A stretch of DNA of 64,000 bases from assembly GCA_019054805.1 (NCBI GenBank), contig JAHQIY010000014.1:248001-312000 (forward strand). Direction: 5' to 3'. Below are positions 1-11,456 of this stretch, piece after piece. The stretch comes from Brachionus manjavacas. Lineage: Eukaryota > Rotifera > Eurotatoria > Ploima > Brachionidae. The position numbers and the translations under genes were made by a program. The notes below the pieces were generated by a model, which was not told where the DNA came from, did not search any database, and was given only the letters and a program-made list of their open reading frames with translations. The first letter of the stretch is position 1. Every line of letters starts with the position of its first letter.

Positions 1-435
1 AAGTGATCTTGGGCACCAAGGGAGAACCGATATTTGTTTTTCTTGAAACCAATCTCGAACGGAATGAGCAGTATGTGAACTAGCCCCATTTTGCTGAAAA
101 ATCCAACAGTGTCTTGTTGGATGACTATATGACTAGATTTTATTGTTCCTTTTTTCTAACAGTGTATTAACACTAACATTTGGAAACTTAGAACTAAAGA
201 AAGATGCTAGTTGTCTATAACTTTTTGTTGGGTTGATTCTGACCTTTCTAAAAATGTACGATTCATCTCGATTGGTAAGATTTCAAGGTCTATCAGACCT
301 TGGTAATTCTTTGGCTACCGAAGTCTTCTCATTATAACACTTTGTTGTAAACACGGCTATTTCTTGTTGAGACTTGATCATTCAACAGCCCAATTATTTG
401 CCATCTCTGCGCCTCAGTTAATTTTTTTTACCCAT
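1..435 (-). pseudogene. Tc1/mariner-type transposase remnant, cut by window edge
   Basis: Read on the minus strand, an ATG at 435 is followed, after a stop and a frame change, by a helix-turn-helix start of Tc1 type (TEAQRWQIIGLLND). At the other end is the typical catalytic-core neighbourhood FQQNGASSHTAHSVRDWF followed by VLPWCPRSL. Several stops and frameshifts lie between them, so it is not functional. In intact Tc1 relatives the residue after FQQ is the second catalytic aspartate; here it is asparagine. The rest of the element lies left of the window. Confidence 0.75.
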
Positions 436-1190
436 TTTTATGGAAAAATCAACTAAATGGTACAATTAAATAAAATAACTGATTTTAAAGCCAAAAATAA
501 TTATTAATTAATGAGTTGTAAAAATTGCATGTAAACAGTAAAAAAAGACATTCCAAACATTGTGTGACAAAAAAAAATTTCAGGGATTGTCAAGGTGGGG
601 TTAAATTTAGTAAAAATAAATGTTTAGAACTTTATAGAATAGTTATTTTTAAAAAGAGTTTTGAAGAAGTTAGAAGTTTTATTTTTGGACAATTTTTATA
701 TTAAAAGAAAGCAAAAAAATATTCTTTTAGATGATATAGATTGAATTATGTGATCGTCGCTTTTCATTTCAAATTTTCACTACTCAAAAATTTTTTGATC
801 ATTTTTTTGTAATGTTCTAAATTTTCTAGACATACTGAATATGTTTAATAAATAAGCCCTTTGCGTACGAGATGTGTATATTTCCGAGATGTTGTGTTTA
901 TTACTTAGATGTTTGAGCCTCATGCAAGCAGCTATTGCTAGACCAAGTCTTTTTGATATTTGTGCAGTATTTTTACTTTTTGAATCAAATTCAAACCAAA
1001 AATATCACATGTTTCGCTTTTAACTATGTATCGTCCATCTAAGGGCTAATTACCTTAGATAGAATTAATATTATATAAAAACAACCACGAAGACAAACTA
1101 ATTATTTAAAAACAACCAATTTTATGCCACATGAATCATGCAACATTATAGAATACATTGAAAATTTCACATTATGTCATCTACACCACT
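436..1190. other. AT-rich non-coding stretch
   Basis: No open frame, splice-compatible exon or repeat with clear boundaries is seen here. It separates two transposon relics. Confidence 0.5.
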
Positions 1191-1290
1191 TTGTCTAAAG
1201 CATTTGATAAAGTATAACACCATAAACTTCTGATACGCCTCAAAATATACTGGATTTCACATGGTTAGAAATATAAGAGCCACTTGAATG
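1191..1290 (+). pseudogene. Non-LTR retrotransposon reverse-transcriptase scrap
   Basis: The plus strand reads LSKAFDKV, then a stop, then HHKLLIRLK. This corresponds to the RT motif A region (D-x-SKAFDxVxHxxLLxKL) of jockey/CR1-type LINEs. The piece is about 100 bp long, interrupted by stops and without flanking RT motifs. Confidence 0.5.
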
Positions 1291-1821
1291 GAAAAAAGCG
1301 AATATAACACCATTTCATGAAAACGGATCAAAATTTCTTGCAATTTATTATGCAATTTACTCTATATTATTCTTTAAAAATCAATAACTTTTAGACAATT
1401 TATTGAAGAAACACCTTTAATTTGTTTAAAGAGATCGTGACTTTAAAATGTATTTTTTCAATTCTTACTTACGAGTCTTAAAAGATTTAAAACGACTCGA
1501 ATTTAAAATTTTGAAAAATCAAGCTTTCCCAATTATTTTTGGTAGAAAATTATTCTTGAAAAATTGAATATTATTTTTAGAAAATTTTCATTAAAAATGG
1601 AATTTTTAAGTAAAAAAATGTAAAAGATTGAATAATTTTGGTTAAATTGTTTTTATTACAAACAAAATTACAACACGACAAAAATATCAGGTATATTTTA
1701 ATTGATTAGAAGTATTCAATTTTATTTTAAATCATAAGAATAAAACAATTTCAAAGTTGAATCTTTGTTTACGAAAATTACGAAAATTTTTGTAATTTTT
1801 AAGATTTTACGTGGATTATCT

Positions 1822-1905
1822 ACATCGACCTGAAGCTCCTGAATTACTAATAATTCCTATCAATCTAGGATCATCAGCAAAGAGTTTACAAAATGGTTTG
1901 AACTT
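1822..1905 (-). pseudogene. LINE reverse-transcriptase motif C scrap
   Basis: The minus strand reads CKLFADDPRLIGIISN, matching the (Y/F)ADDTKL catalytic motif of non-LTR reverse transcriptases, and then meets a stop. It lies just upstream of SRP68 and in the opposite orientation to the scrap at 1191. The two may be remnants of one rearranged insertion or of two insertions. Confidence 0.45.
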
Positions 1906-2151
1906 TTTTTGCCAATTTTAGATTAATTTTTATCAGATTCAAACTCGAAAAATTAAAATAAAATAAAATATGAAAAAACTTAAACTTAAATTTGCTTTTT
2001 TTTTCTAATTTAGAACGAACAATTTTAAATTGTTCATAGAAAATCGAATAAAATTCAAACAAATGTCATCGTCATAAAATAAAAAATTCTATTTTTTAGA
2101 TCAAAAAATTTTGCAACGTGTTTTTAAATCAAAACCTTTTTCCGCATTAAA

Positions 2152-3972
2152 ATGCCGCAAAATTCCGAATCAAGTGAAGTTGCAGTTAGCCAGACAGCCA
2201 ATGCTGAACAACCATCTCTGGCTTCGACACTGACCCTAGAAGCTCTCAAAGTAATCAAGGAATCACAGCAACAGCATGGCCTGCGTCACATGGACTACCA
2301 GCGCTACAGAGCCTACTGCTCGCGGCGAGTCCGCCGAGTTAGAAAAACTTTGCACGTCCAGTGTGGCCATCGAAAGTACCAAAAAAGAGAACTGACCGAA
2401 GATGATCTAACTGATTCAAAAATTTTGCTAATTCCGCTTTTCCAGGCGGAGAGGGCCTGGTCCTATGCCATGCAGCTTAAGCAAGAGGCCAACACTGAGC
2501 CACGCAAGAGATTTCATCTGCTCAACCGGCTTAGAAAAGCCATCCGACACGCCAACTTGCTGGAACAGCTCAGTCAGTCGGGCAAATGTGACGCAAGGAC
2601 TAAGCTAGAGGCCCAAGGCTACCACTCTTTGATGCAAGGATTGTACAACTTTGAAATGCAGAAGTGGAAGGAATCGCTGGAGAATTTCATTGTGGCCAAA
2701 AACATCTACGAAAAACTGTCTCTGGCTCTTCGCGGAGATGATTCAGAAATTTTTTACAACCAAAAATGCGAAGAGATCGAACCCAATCTGAGGTATTGCA
2801 GCTACAAATTGGGCGACAAGAGCGCCCAGAAAGATCTCATCAACTTAAAGCTGAAATCAACTGCTGGATCGGAATTGTCCGAAACCATTGACACTTTGAT
2901 ATCCGAGACCAAAGAAAAGCAAGTGATCACATTCTCGGAGGTAAACTGGCGCAACAAAATACCATTGCAGATAAAAAACGAGAAAATTCGCTTTTTCCTA
3001 TCCAATGTACAAGAGTACGAAAAACAACTGCAAACTACGGACAATTTTGATTCCAAGATAAAAATTTACGAAAGCATTCTCAAAGAATCGGTGGACACCA
3101 TTCAAATAGTGCGCGACGAACTCAAGCTAGACCCGTTGTTTCAGAAAATTCAGAAAGGTGCCTCGCTACAAATGGACGACAAGCCTTCCAATTCTCTTCT
3201 TCTATTCGGCTACTTGTCTTGGACACGGATCAACAAGACCATTGAGCGCAATTTGCTAATGCTCGATGTGTACACATCTCAGCTGGGCAGTTCTAGTCAA
3301 GTGGACGATGGATCAAAGGCCAAAAATGTGAAACCTCAAGACATAGTCCGCCTGTATGACATCATAATACAAAACTATACCGATATGGCGCAACTACCGG
3401 GCCTTGTAGCTGATCAAGAGTATCAGAGTGACTCGGAGGTCAGTGTTTTGTTCTACAAGACCTTTAGAGCCTACTACATAAGCTTGTTTTATTTGGCAAT
3501 CAAAAAGTATAAAGAGGCGATCGGATTTTGTTTCAAGGTGGACAGCTATTTTAAGCAGTTGGATCAAATGATTAGTGGAATGCGAAAAACAGAGCTCAAG
3601 ATTGATGAAATGAAGTCTCGATTGGAAAAGCTGAGGACTGATTTGGAACAGTTTAAATACAAGATTCAGGCAGAGGCTTTGCTCGAAGACAAAATGGAAG
3701 ACTTGAAGGAACAAGATCAAAATAAGGATAAATTGGAAAAAATTGCGCTAACTGATCGTTTGGACATTTATCTGGAAGATTCAAGTTTGAGCACACAACC
3801 AAATGTGGCTCGTCTGGCCCTTAACTTTGAGCCGGTTCAATGCAAGCCGTTGTTCTTCGACTTGGCTTTGAATCACTTGGAATTGCCAAATTTGGACGAC
3901 AAAATTGAACAGAAACAACAAACCCAGCAGGGTGTCAAGGGATTTTTCAAAGGATTTTTTGGCTACAGATAG
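2152..3972 (+). CDS. SRP68: Signal recognition particle subunit SRP68
   Basis: Single-exon gene for a 606-residue protein; animal SRP68 is about 620 residues. SRP68 pairs with SRP72 on the S domain of SRP RNA and is needed for translational arrest and targeting of secretory proteins to the ER. Seen here: the conserved arginine-rich N-terminal RNA-binding helices (HMDYQRYRAYCSRRVRRVRK near residues 46-65), a helical TPR-like middle, a coiled-coil segment near residues 485-525, and the C-terminal signature GVKGFFKGFFGYR. The ATG at 2152 is chosen because the protein then begins shortly before the conserved helix. Codon use is visibly more GC-rich than in the lineage-specific genes nearby, as expected for a well-expressed housekeeping gene. 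Identification is by family recognition and is strong. Confidence 0.95.
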   Translation: MPQNSESSEVAVSQTANAEQPSLASTLTLEALKVIKESQQQHGLRHMDYQRYRAYCSRRVRRVRKTLHVQCGHRKYQKRELTEDDLTDSKILLIPLFQAERAWSYAMQLKQEANTEPRKRFHLLNRLRKAIRHANLLEQLSQSGKCDARTKLEAQGYHSLMQGLYNFEMQKWKESLENFIVAKNIYEKLSLALRGDDSEIFYNQKCEEIEPNLRYCSYKLGDKSAQKDLINLKLKSTAGSELSETIDTLISETKEKQVITFSEVNWRNKIPLQIKNEKIRFFLSNVQEYEKQLQTTDNFDSKIKIYESILKESVDTIQIVRDELKLDPLFQKIQKGASLQMDDKPSNSLLLFGYLSWTRINKTIERNLLMLDVYTSQLGSSSQVDDGSKAKNVKPQDIVRLYDIIIQNYTDMAQLPGLVADQEYQSDSEVSVLFYKTFRAYYISLFYLAIKKYKEAIGFCFKVDSYFKQLDQMISGMRKTELKIDEMKSRLEKLRTDLEQFKYKIQAEALLEDKMEDLKEQDQNKDKLEKIALTDRLDIYLEDSSLSTQPNVARLALNFEPVQCKPLFFDLALNHLELPNLDDKIEQKQQTQQGVKGFFKGFFGYR

Positions 3973-4020
3973 TTTTTTGTTGTTTTTTTTTTTATGATTT
4001 TAAATTAAAGTTTTAAGCCG

Positions 4021-4026
4021 AATAAA
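4021..4026 (+). terminator. Polyadenylation signal of SRP68
   Basis: AATAAA lies 49 bp after the SRP68 stop codon, a usual position for the cleavage signal. Confidence 0.6.
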
Positions 4027-4182
4027 ATATTTAAAAATATGCTCTCAACTATTTTGAATAAAATTTACTGCCACGTATTAAAAAGTTCAATATGTTCAAT
4101 TAAGAGAGAAAGCTTAGAATTAGAGTTTGTATCCTAATTCTTAATTTTTTATTTATTATATTTTAATTTTTGATAAAATAGA

Positions 4183-6352
4183 ATGATCTTTAAACTGTTG
4201 ATTTTGGCACTGATCAATCAATCGCTTGCCGAATCCACTCTCAATCTTGACCAAATTAGTATGGAAATACTGGAAAAAGAAAATTATTTTAATCAGAACC
4301 GACATGTCATTTTAGTAGCTTGTAAAAAAAAATAATTTTAAAAGAAACAATATACATATATTTATAAATTTGTTTTGAAGTAAATTCAAATCCTTTGGAC
4401 AAAGGCAAAATGGGCGCTTTGAATGAGCTGAGGCGAACAGTTGATGGAACAAATAACAACGAGGGTCTATCTATTAAAATTCATGTCATTAAAGACGAAA
4501 GATTTATAAGAAAATATTCAATTATAAGATTTCCGCAAGTGATATTTTTTAGAGATAATCGTCACGTCATGTTTAAAGGTGAATTGAAATCAGAGATTTT
4601 GCTAGAGTGGCTCGAAATGTATAAAGAAAAAAAAAGTGTCGATTTGTCCGATGCCAATTTTGAACATGATACTCAGGCTTCAACTGGAGCGACCACAGGA
4701 GACTGGTTTATCCTATTGTAAGATTTTTATATTAAATTTTCAAATAATTTTATTTCAAATTATTATTTATTTATATATTTTTGTTTTATAAATTATCAAA
4801 TAAAAAGATAATTTCTTAATATGTTAAATAATATTTTTTTGAGTAAAATTGGAGCAATTTACTTCATTTGATTCAAAAAAATCTTGATAATCAAAAATTA
4901 ACTAATTAAAATGAATTTTAGCACTTGTATAAGTTAGTGAAACTCGATTCATTTGTTTTATTATATATTTTATTTTATTAAATGATAAAATTATACAAAT
5001 TACCAAAAAATACCACAGACCAAGGCGGACCTATTATCAATGAGCCCAGTAGAAAATATTAAAAACTAAAATTTAAGGGCTCAAATAAAAATGTATTTAA
5101 AGTAAAAATATTTTAATTATTTAAAAAAATTATATTTTTTTTATCATTTTAATTATTGCTTTTGAAATCAATGATTATATTGAGTTTGATCTCTCGGAAC
5201 TAGATTCGTTCTTTAACAGGAAATGATTTAAAAAATTTAAAAGAGAAGAACTACATTCTCTCTAAGGTTAGATGTTGGAACTCAAATATCAGATGAAATT
5301 TAGTTTTTTTCTTTTAGTTTTTTGAGCGATTTATTTTTCACATTTACATTTTCAACGATGTATTCCATTTTTTTTAAAAGATAATTTTTAAAATTGCTTA
5401 CTAAATGATTCAATTAAAAATGTAAGCATTTTAGAGATTTTGGAGAAAAAGATTTCAAATTTAATTTTTAAAAAAATGATTATTTATTTAAAATGTAACT
5501 AAACAAAACATCAACCCAAGTCGTGACTTGCAATTGACCTGAGACTTGACTTGAGACTTAAGGAACAACTCTGTTCTTATCTCAATAAACTCAAGCATTT
5601 CAATGACAATTCATAAATCATTTTTTGGGCCATATTTATTGATTAATTGAAAGTTAAATTTAATTGAGATAAATAAAAAATTATTATTACTACTCTATTT
5701 TTGATTATTTAAAAAATTCAAATAAAACTGAGTTCCAACAGAACCATAGGAAATCAAGTTGTAAGATTTTTAGCGTTTGATCTTTCCTTTTGTACCAAAT
5801 CCAACAAAATAATATGATTTTGGAAATAATTTATTTTGTTTTTTAAGTCATAGGACAGACTGCAAGGTTTCTAGTCTAATTGAACCTTCTTGGGAACAAG
5901 CATCCATGAGGCCTGAAAACCGGGTCATATTTGCATATGTTAACATCGACAATAACCCACACTTGATGCAACGATTCGACATAAGCAACTCTCCTACTTT
6001 ACTTTTGTAAGACTAAATCAAAGACTACATGACCAATTTTAATTTTTTTTAAAGATTTCACCAGGGATTAATGTTTAGATACGAAATTGGAAAATATGAT
6101 GTGGATAGCTTGATTTCATTTAGCTCTAAATGGTACAAAAATGTCAAAGGTGTCAAAGTACCCATTGAAAAAAGTTGGTTTGATCGACTTATTGATAGCA
6201 TTGTTAGATTTTTGAAGCAGCAAGAAATCAACTTTTTCTATGTCTTAATTGGTTTGGTCTCTACATTAGTTTTAATCTTTGCTTTGGGCTTTTTGTTTGT
6301 AAAAAAAAGCAACAAGAATAGCAAACGTAAAAATTTTGACAAATTCGATTAA
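4183..6352 (+). CDS. Two-domain thioredoxin-fold ER membrane protein (TMX-like, CXXS)
   Basis: Four exons join in phase: 4183-4321, 4381-4717, 5848-6006 and 6055-6352, giving 310 residues. Residues 1-17 form a signal peptide. A first thioredoxin-like domain (about 20-135) has no CXXC but keeps a cis-proline (RFPQVIFF). A second (about 150-260) has WFILLFHRTDCKVSS, so the active site is C164-K-V-S167, a CXXS variant, with cis-proline in NSPTLLLF. A membrane span (about 272-294) and a basic tail follow. CXXS domains can form mixed disulfides but cannot act as ordinary oxidases, so a chaperone, retention or isomerase role on ER clients is inferred. The 1.13-kb second intron is AT-rich and otherwise featureless; the other introns are about 50-60 bp. 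The closest named relatives would be the TMX/PDI family, but no orthologue is claimed. Confidence 0.8.
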
Positions 6353-6696
6353 TTGAAAATTTTAATAAATTTTTATCAATCAACTTTTATTTGATTAGAA
6401 AAGACGCGTGTAATTTAAGCTAATAAAAATTAATCTGAATAGAGATCATAAAATTAAAATTAATTAACTTGAGATTTTTTATTATAATTTAAATTAATTT
6501 AATGATTAATGATTAAGACAATAAGAGAAAAAAAAGTATTACTATACAAATTAAAGCTGATTTTTGACGTGATGTCTTATCAAGAGTAAATTCACTATTC
6601 ACTTTAAATTAAAATTTATAATGATTATTTATTTTGCTTGAAATAGTTGAAAAAAGCAGTTTTTTTATGATTTAGTTATTTAAGAAATTTTTCAAA
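6353..6696. other. Intergenic region
   Basis: AT-rich spacer holding the 3' end of the thioredoxin-fold gene (AATAAA shortly after its stop) and the upstream region of the EF-hand gene. No other feature is seen. Confidence 0.5.
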
Positions 6697-7254
6697 ATGA
6701 ATTACAGACGAGATTTGGAAAAAAAAAATTTAAGCGAAGAAGACATAGAGTTTATTGTTGCCAATACAGACTTTGACCGTAATCAAATAGTTGAATGGTA
6801 TGAGGAATTCAGGCAAAAGTGTCCAAATAACAGATTGAACAAGGCCAGTTTTGTGAAATTCTATAAAAGTTTAATACCAGGAGACTCGTCAGCCGAGGAT
6901 AGCTTTTGTGAACATGTTTTCAGTGCTTTTGATACAGATAACAATGGTTTTATTGATTTTAGCGAGTTTTTGATCGCGTTCTGGATCCGATCTAAGGGCT
7001 CGCTTAAAGACAAACTAAATTGGTTGTTTGACATTTATGACATGGACAAATCGAATTATATAACTCCTTGGGAATTATCCAGAATGCTTAGATTAGTATT
7101 TAGCATGAAAAACATAAACGATGATCCATACTTGGTGTCAAAACAAATATTTGAAGATATCGACCGGAGCAAAGATGGCCGACTTACTCGGTACGAATTC
7201 ATAGCTGGATGCACAAAACATGAAAAATATAGAAATCTTTTTGCACCTTTTTGA
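6697..7254 (+). CDS. Neuronal calcium sensor family EF-hand protein
   Basis: Intronless gene for 185 residues, the usual length of the NCS/recoverin/hippocalcin family. The family layout is present: an N-terminal helix, then FDRNQIVEWYEEF, then CPNNRL (family C-P-x-G-x-L, the degenerate EF1 that no longer binds Ca2+). Canonical loops follow: EF2 DTDNNGFIDFSE, EF3 DMDKSNYITPWE and EF4 DRSKDGRLTRYE. These proteins switch membrane or target binding with calcium in neurons and sensory cells. The second residue is Asn, so the usual N-myristoylation glycine is absent and a calcium-myristoyl switch is not expected. The ATG at 6697 gives the expected family start. The exact subfamily is not assigned. 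Confidence 0.88.
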   Translation: MNYRRDLEKKNLSEEDIEFIVANTDFDRNQIVEWYEEFRQKCPNNRLNKASFVKFYKSLIPGDSSAEDSFCEHVFSAFDTDNNGFIDFSEFLIAFWIRSKGSLKDKLNWLFDIYDMDKSNYITPWELSRMLRLVFSMKNINDDPYLVSKQIFEDIDRSKDGRLTRYEFIAGCTKHEKYRNLFAPF

Positions 7255-8480
7255 AATTTTTTAAAAATTTTTTAGGAATTAATTCGAATTGCTTAAATAG
7301 TTATATTTGATTTAAATTTTTTTTCTTTTTATTCATGTTTATTTTTTACTAGAAAATAAAAAGACGGCATTTTTTTTCCTTCTGATACTTTTAAATACGT
7401 AATTTGTTTTTTAAATTATAAAGTTTAAAAAAATGTAACTTAAGAATGAATTCCTTAAGTGAAAGTTATTAAAAAAATCAAATAATTTTAATAAAGCAAT
7501 TATAAAATAATTTAAATCTTTTTTTAAATCCAAATAATATCATGTGAGACTTTTTAGTCACCTAAATTCCTTCTTTAATGTTGTGGTTATTATTTTTATT
7601 ATTATATGAGTTGCTCTGCATTTTTGTTAATTTGCGTGTTTTTGAATCATCTTATCTTCCTTTCTTATTCTAATAACTTATCATATCCAGCTCATCATTA
7701 CATGAAATAAGTATAAAGGAGGACATTATAATTTATAGAATGAATTTTTAATTTAATTGCTACCTAGAAGAAAAATTCTCTTTATTTATTTGTTTTTTTA
7801 TCAGACCAAAATGAAATAAAAAAATTCAAATGGACTAATTACTGTACTTTTGATAGAAAAAATAACCAAAGTCTCTTTTTCCTTTTTTGAAAATTTTTAA
7901 AAAAAATTAATTTAAAATTTTAAAAAATAAATCAAGAATCTTCTGTGATGATGCTTCTCTTATTGTAATCATTAAAATTTCCAGAAATCACATTTTTAAA
8001 AGAAACAACAGTTAATTTTGAACTTAAAAAATTTTTTTCTTTAAAAAAATTAATTTTTTTGATTCTAAAAAACACAATTTTGAGACAAAAATCAAGATTA
8101 TTGGCTTTGTCTGGGTTCTTTTGGCCTATGTTGATAGTTTACCTTTTGTGATTACCGGATTTAATCGGTGTTATGATACTTTTAATTTTTAAAAAATCAA
8201 CAAGTTTGTGAATCTTTTGCCAGCGTTTCAAGAAACCTTGATTAACCGGCTGATTCTTTTTAATAGAGATAATTAAAATAAAAAAAATCACTTAACTTGT
8301 TGAGAATTTTCTATTCAGAGTTTTACATAAAATTGTTTGTTAAACGAGTGACATAAAGACACGCTCTCTTTTCGTTTCAAAATCCAGTTTTAAGATTGTT
8401 TTTTAAAAATATAAATTTTGATATAAATAAAATACTATTAGAATTTATTATTTAATTTTTTTGTTGAATAAATTTTGAAA
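7255..8480. other. Intergenic region
   Basis: About 1.2 kb of AT-rich sequence between two plus-strand genes. AATAAA at 7355 may end the EF-hand transcript. No convincing exon or mobile-element terminus is recognised. Confidence 0.5.
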
Positions 8481-9289
8481 ATGTTCGGTCCAAACGGTCC
8501 TCCATTTATCATTAGCTGTCGGTTTATGATAGCTGTGTTGGTATTTTTTGCCTACACAATCCAATACATGCACAAAGTGGATCTTTCAGTTGGAATTGTA
8601 TGCATGGTGAACAACACTTGGCTCTCAAGTACCAAACCTGAAAATAATTCATCTTACGAAAGTGTCCAAGACGAAAATTGTCTATTTGATTTAGAAAAAA
8701 AAAGTGCGGAAGATGACGGACCATTTGAGTGGTCAGCGGATGTCCAAGGTCTTGTTTTAGCATCGTTTTTTTGGGGCTATTTGATCACAGAAATTCCAGG
8801 TGGATGGCTTTCAATGCGGTTTGGCAGCAAAGTGGTTATCTTAGTCGGTGTTGGCATTTCATCAGTTGCTACTCTTTTGATGCCAATTGGCGCCAAGGGT
8901 CATTATGCAATTTTGATAGTTTTGAGAATTATTACTGGTCTAGCACAAGGGGTGATGTGGCCGGCAATGGCATCCCTATGGACACAGTGGACTCCGCCGA
9001 CCGAACGCTCCAAGCTAATTGGTTTCGGAAATTCTGGCTCTCAAGCAGGCAGTGTTGTTGCGCTTCCACTAGGAGGCTTTTTGTGTGTGAATGGGTTTGA
9101 TGGTGGATGGGGATCAATATTTTACATATTCGGCATTGCCGGTATTGTCTGGTGTATTGCTTGGTTCATTCTCAGCTCAGATTCTCCGGCTACTAATCGA
9201 TTTATAAATGAGAAAGAAAAAAAGTTCATTTTGAGAGAAACTGAGGAAATTGTTTCATCCCACAATGAACACGAGTCTTTAAGTGTAAG

Positions 9290-9322
<33 letters not shown>

Positions 9323-10351
9323 TTTTCTCTATTAGGATACGCCTTGGAAGTCAATATTCAGTAGTAAAGCTTGTTTATCAATTTTTGTCACTCATTTTTG
9401 TAACAATTGTAATATAATAATTTTTTCTAATTTTAACTTTAAAATTTATTAATTTTCTTTTTCAAATAGGGGGCACTTATACATTTTTGACAAATATACC
9501 AACTTATATGAAAGACGTGCTCAAATTCGATATAAAATCTGTAAAAAATAATTTTCATTTATTTTGGATGAAATTTTTATTTAGAATTAATTTTTCTAGA
9601 ATGGTCTGTTGTCAGCAGTTCCGTATTTGTGCTTCGGAATAGTAACAATTATTTCTAGTAACTTAGCAGATGTTGTTATACGCAAGACTAGAATTAATAG
9701 AACAATTTTGAGAAAAATAACTAATAGTTTGGCAAATCTAGTTCCAATGGCAGCTGTTATTGGATTGGCATTTGTGAGCTGTAGAGAACCGGCTGTTGGT
9801 GTTGTAATGTTATCCATTGGTCTTGCATTTACTGGATTTGGCTATGGAGCAGGCTTTATGGTAAACTCGAATGATGTGGCTGCTGGATATGCAGGAATTG
9901 TATTTGGTATTTCCAATACATTTGCCACCATACCAGGCATCATCAGCCCCTATTTGGTTGGAGTTATAACAAAAAATGTAAATAAAAATAATATTTAAAA
10001 ATAAAAAAAAATATTTAAAAAATTAAAATACCATAGAAATTACAGTCTGAATGGAGAATTGTGTTTTTTATTTCGGCTGCCATGTACTTTATATCTGCAT
10101 TGTCAGCTATTTTATTTTGTTCGGGTGAAGTGGAAAAATGGGCCCAAAAGACTCCCATACAGCGCAAAACAGAAAAGAGTTTGAAAAATTTGAGATCTAT
10201 AGGTGTTCATTTGGATTTGGAACAACATGGTATTTCTATGGACAATGTGAGAAGTATTCACAAGAGTTTAGCAAATCTACAAAAAGCCGGATCTCAACCA
10301 CGCATTAAAAAGACTATAACAGTCACACTTGACGATCCCAGTTTCGAATAA
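8481..10351 (+). CDS. SLC17-family anion transporter (sialin/Na-phosphate type, MFS)
   Basis: Five exons join in phase (8481-9284, 9336-9408, 9470-9540, 9600-9977, 10046-10351) into 543 residues; sialin and the vesicular glutamate transporters are about 500-590. The first in-frame ATG at 8481 gives MFGPNGPPF followed directly by the first membrane helix. Family marks: MHKVDLSVGIVCMVN at the end of TM1, a glycosylated loop, MFS motif GGWLSMRFGSK, the RIITGLAQGVMWPAMASLW region, and HFCNNWGTYTFLTNIPTYM across the exon 2/3 junction, which confirms that splice. SLC17 proteins move organic anions (sialate, glutamate, urate) or phosphate using proton or sodium gradients at lysosomal, vesicular or plasma membranes. 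The substrate cannot be decided from this sequence. Introns are 51-68 bp. Confidence 0.92.
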
Positions 10352-10456
10352 ATATAATATTAATTTATTTAAATAAACAAATTACCAGAATTTATTTATT
10401 TATTTTGAAAAAAATTTGAATTATTTAGGTAAAGCATATTCGAGAAATCGTCTTAT

Positions 10457-10700
10457 TTATTTTCCTGGTGGAGTATAATTACAGAAACCAAAAATTTTTT
10501 CATCATTAATATAAATACCACAGCCCAGTTTATCCCCACAACTTGCGAAAAATTTCGAGTTTCTGGAAAAAAATATTTATTAATAAAATTTTTACTGATT
10601 TAAACTTGGAAACTACCTTTTGAAAAACCAGGATTATTATAGTTATACAGAAATATTTCGTCATTCGTCATATTTTATTATATTCTTTATTCGAATTAAA
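10457..10700 (-). pseudogene. C-terminal relic of a CAP (SCP/GAPR-1) domain gene
   Basis: Two minus-strand pieces with a good intron between them (exons about 10617-10700 and 10457-10562) read EIFLYNYNNPGFSK, then NFSQVV, then, after a one-frame change, GDKLGCGIYINDEKIFGFC followed by NYTPPGK and a stop. This mirrors the end of CAP proteins (Y-x-Y-PGFS, GHFTQLVW, K-x-GCG, CNYxPPGN). The conserved Trp and neighbouring residues between QVV and KLGCG are lost together with the frame, and no upstream CAP exons are found. Either a decayed copy or a fragment; secreted CAP proteins are common in animals. Confidence 0.45.
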
Positions 10701-11456
10701 AAATTTAGCATTCTAAGACCTTTAGAATGTTTTTCTTTAGAAAATTTGAAAGTTTCAATTTTTTTTTTTGTTATAAAAAAATTTAGATCCAAAAACAACC
10801 ATCTAATTTTTAAAAACTTGTTTTTAATCTGAAGAAACCAAAACAAATTAATAATTTATTTAATTCAATTTTAGTAATTTTAACAATTCATTTTTATATT
10901 TTGCTATACTTTTACTGTTGTTTTTTTTGTGTCAAACTTAATAAATAACAAGAATAATATCATTTTAAATTGAATATCTAGCTTTATTGCAGCTTCGGTG
11001 ATCATAATTTCATCTTTACTATATTAGTCCTTGTAAATTCTATATCTAAATTTTGATACATTTTCAAAATTAAAAAACATAAATTCAACATTTGTCGTAT
11101 AAACCAAAATGTCCAAGAAATAGAAGAATTTTGTCAATTTTTTTAATAAAAAATACGATTTTTGATGATAAAAAATTGTTGTTTTTAAAAAAAATTAAAA
11201 TATTTTAAGAATTTAAAATTTTAATTATTTTCATTTTGCCAACTGATTAGATTGTTTATTAATCGCTTATTACTTTGATGCTTTAAAGTTTCAATTAAAA
11301 AAATTTTAAAGAATTAACTTTATTGTTAAAAGATAAAATTTAAGAAAAAAATGAGATAAATTCGTAAAGCAGTTAAAATAATAATTCAATGTTTAACATT
11401 CAAATACACAAAATTGATAGAAAATAAAAAAAAAAGATTTAATTATTTAATTGAAA
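10701..11456. other. Intergenic region
   Basis: AT-rich sequence with only short spurious open frames. It includes the region downstream of nanos. No repeat boundary is recognised. Confidence 0.5.

Noticed and set aside
8475..8480. A two-codon upstream extension of the SLC17 protein from a TTG
   Set aside because: Eukaryotic initiation at TTG is not expected; the ATG at 8481 gives the family-like start.
8729..9117. Overlapping open frames on both strands inside SLC17 exon 1
   Set aside because: Shadows of the transporter coding frame, with no domains.
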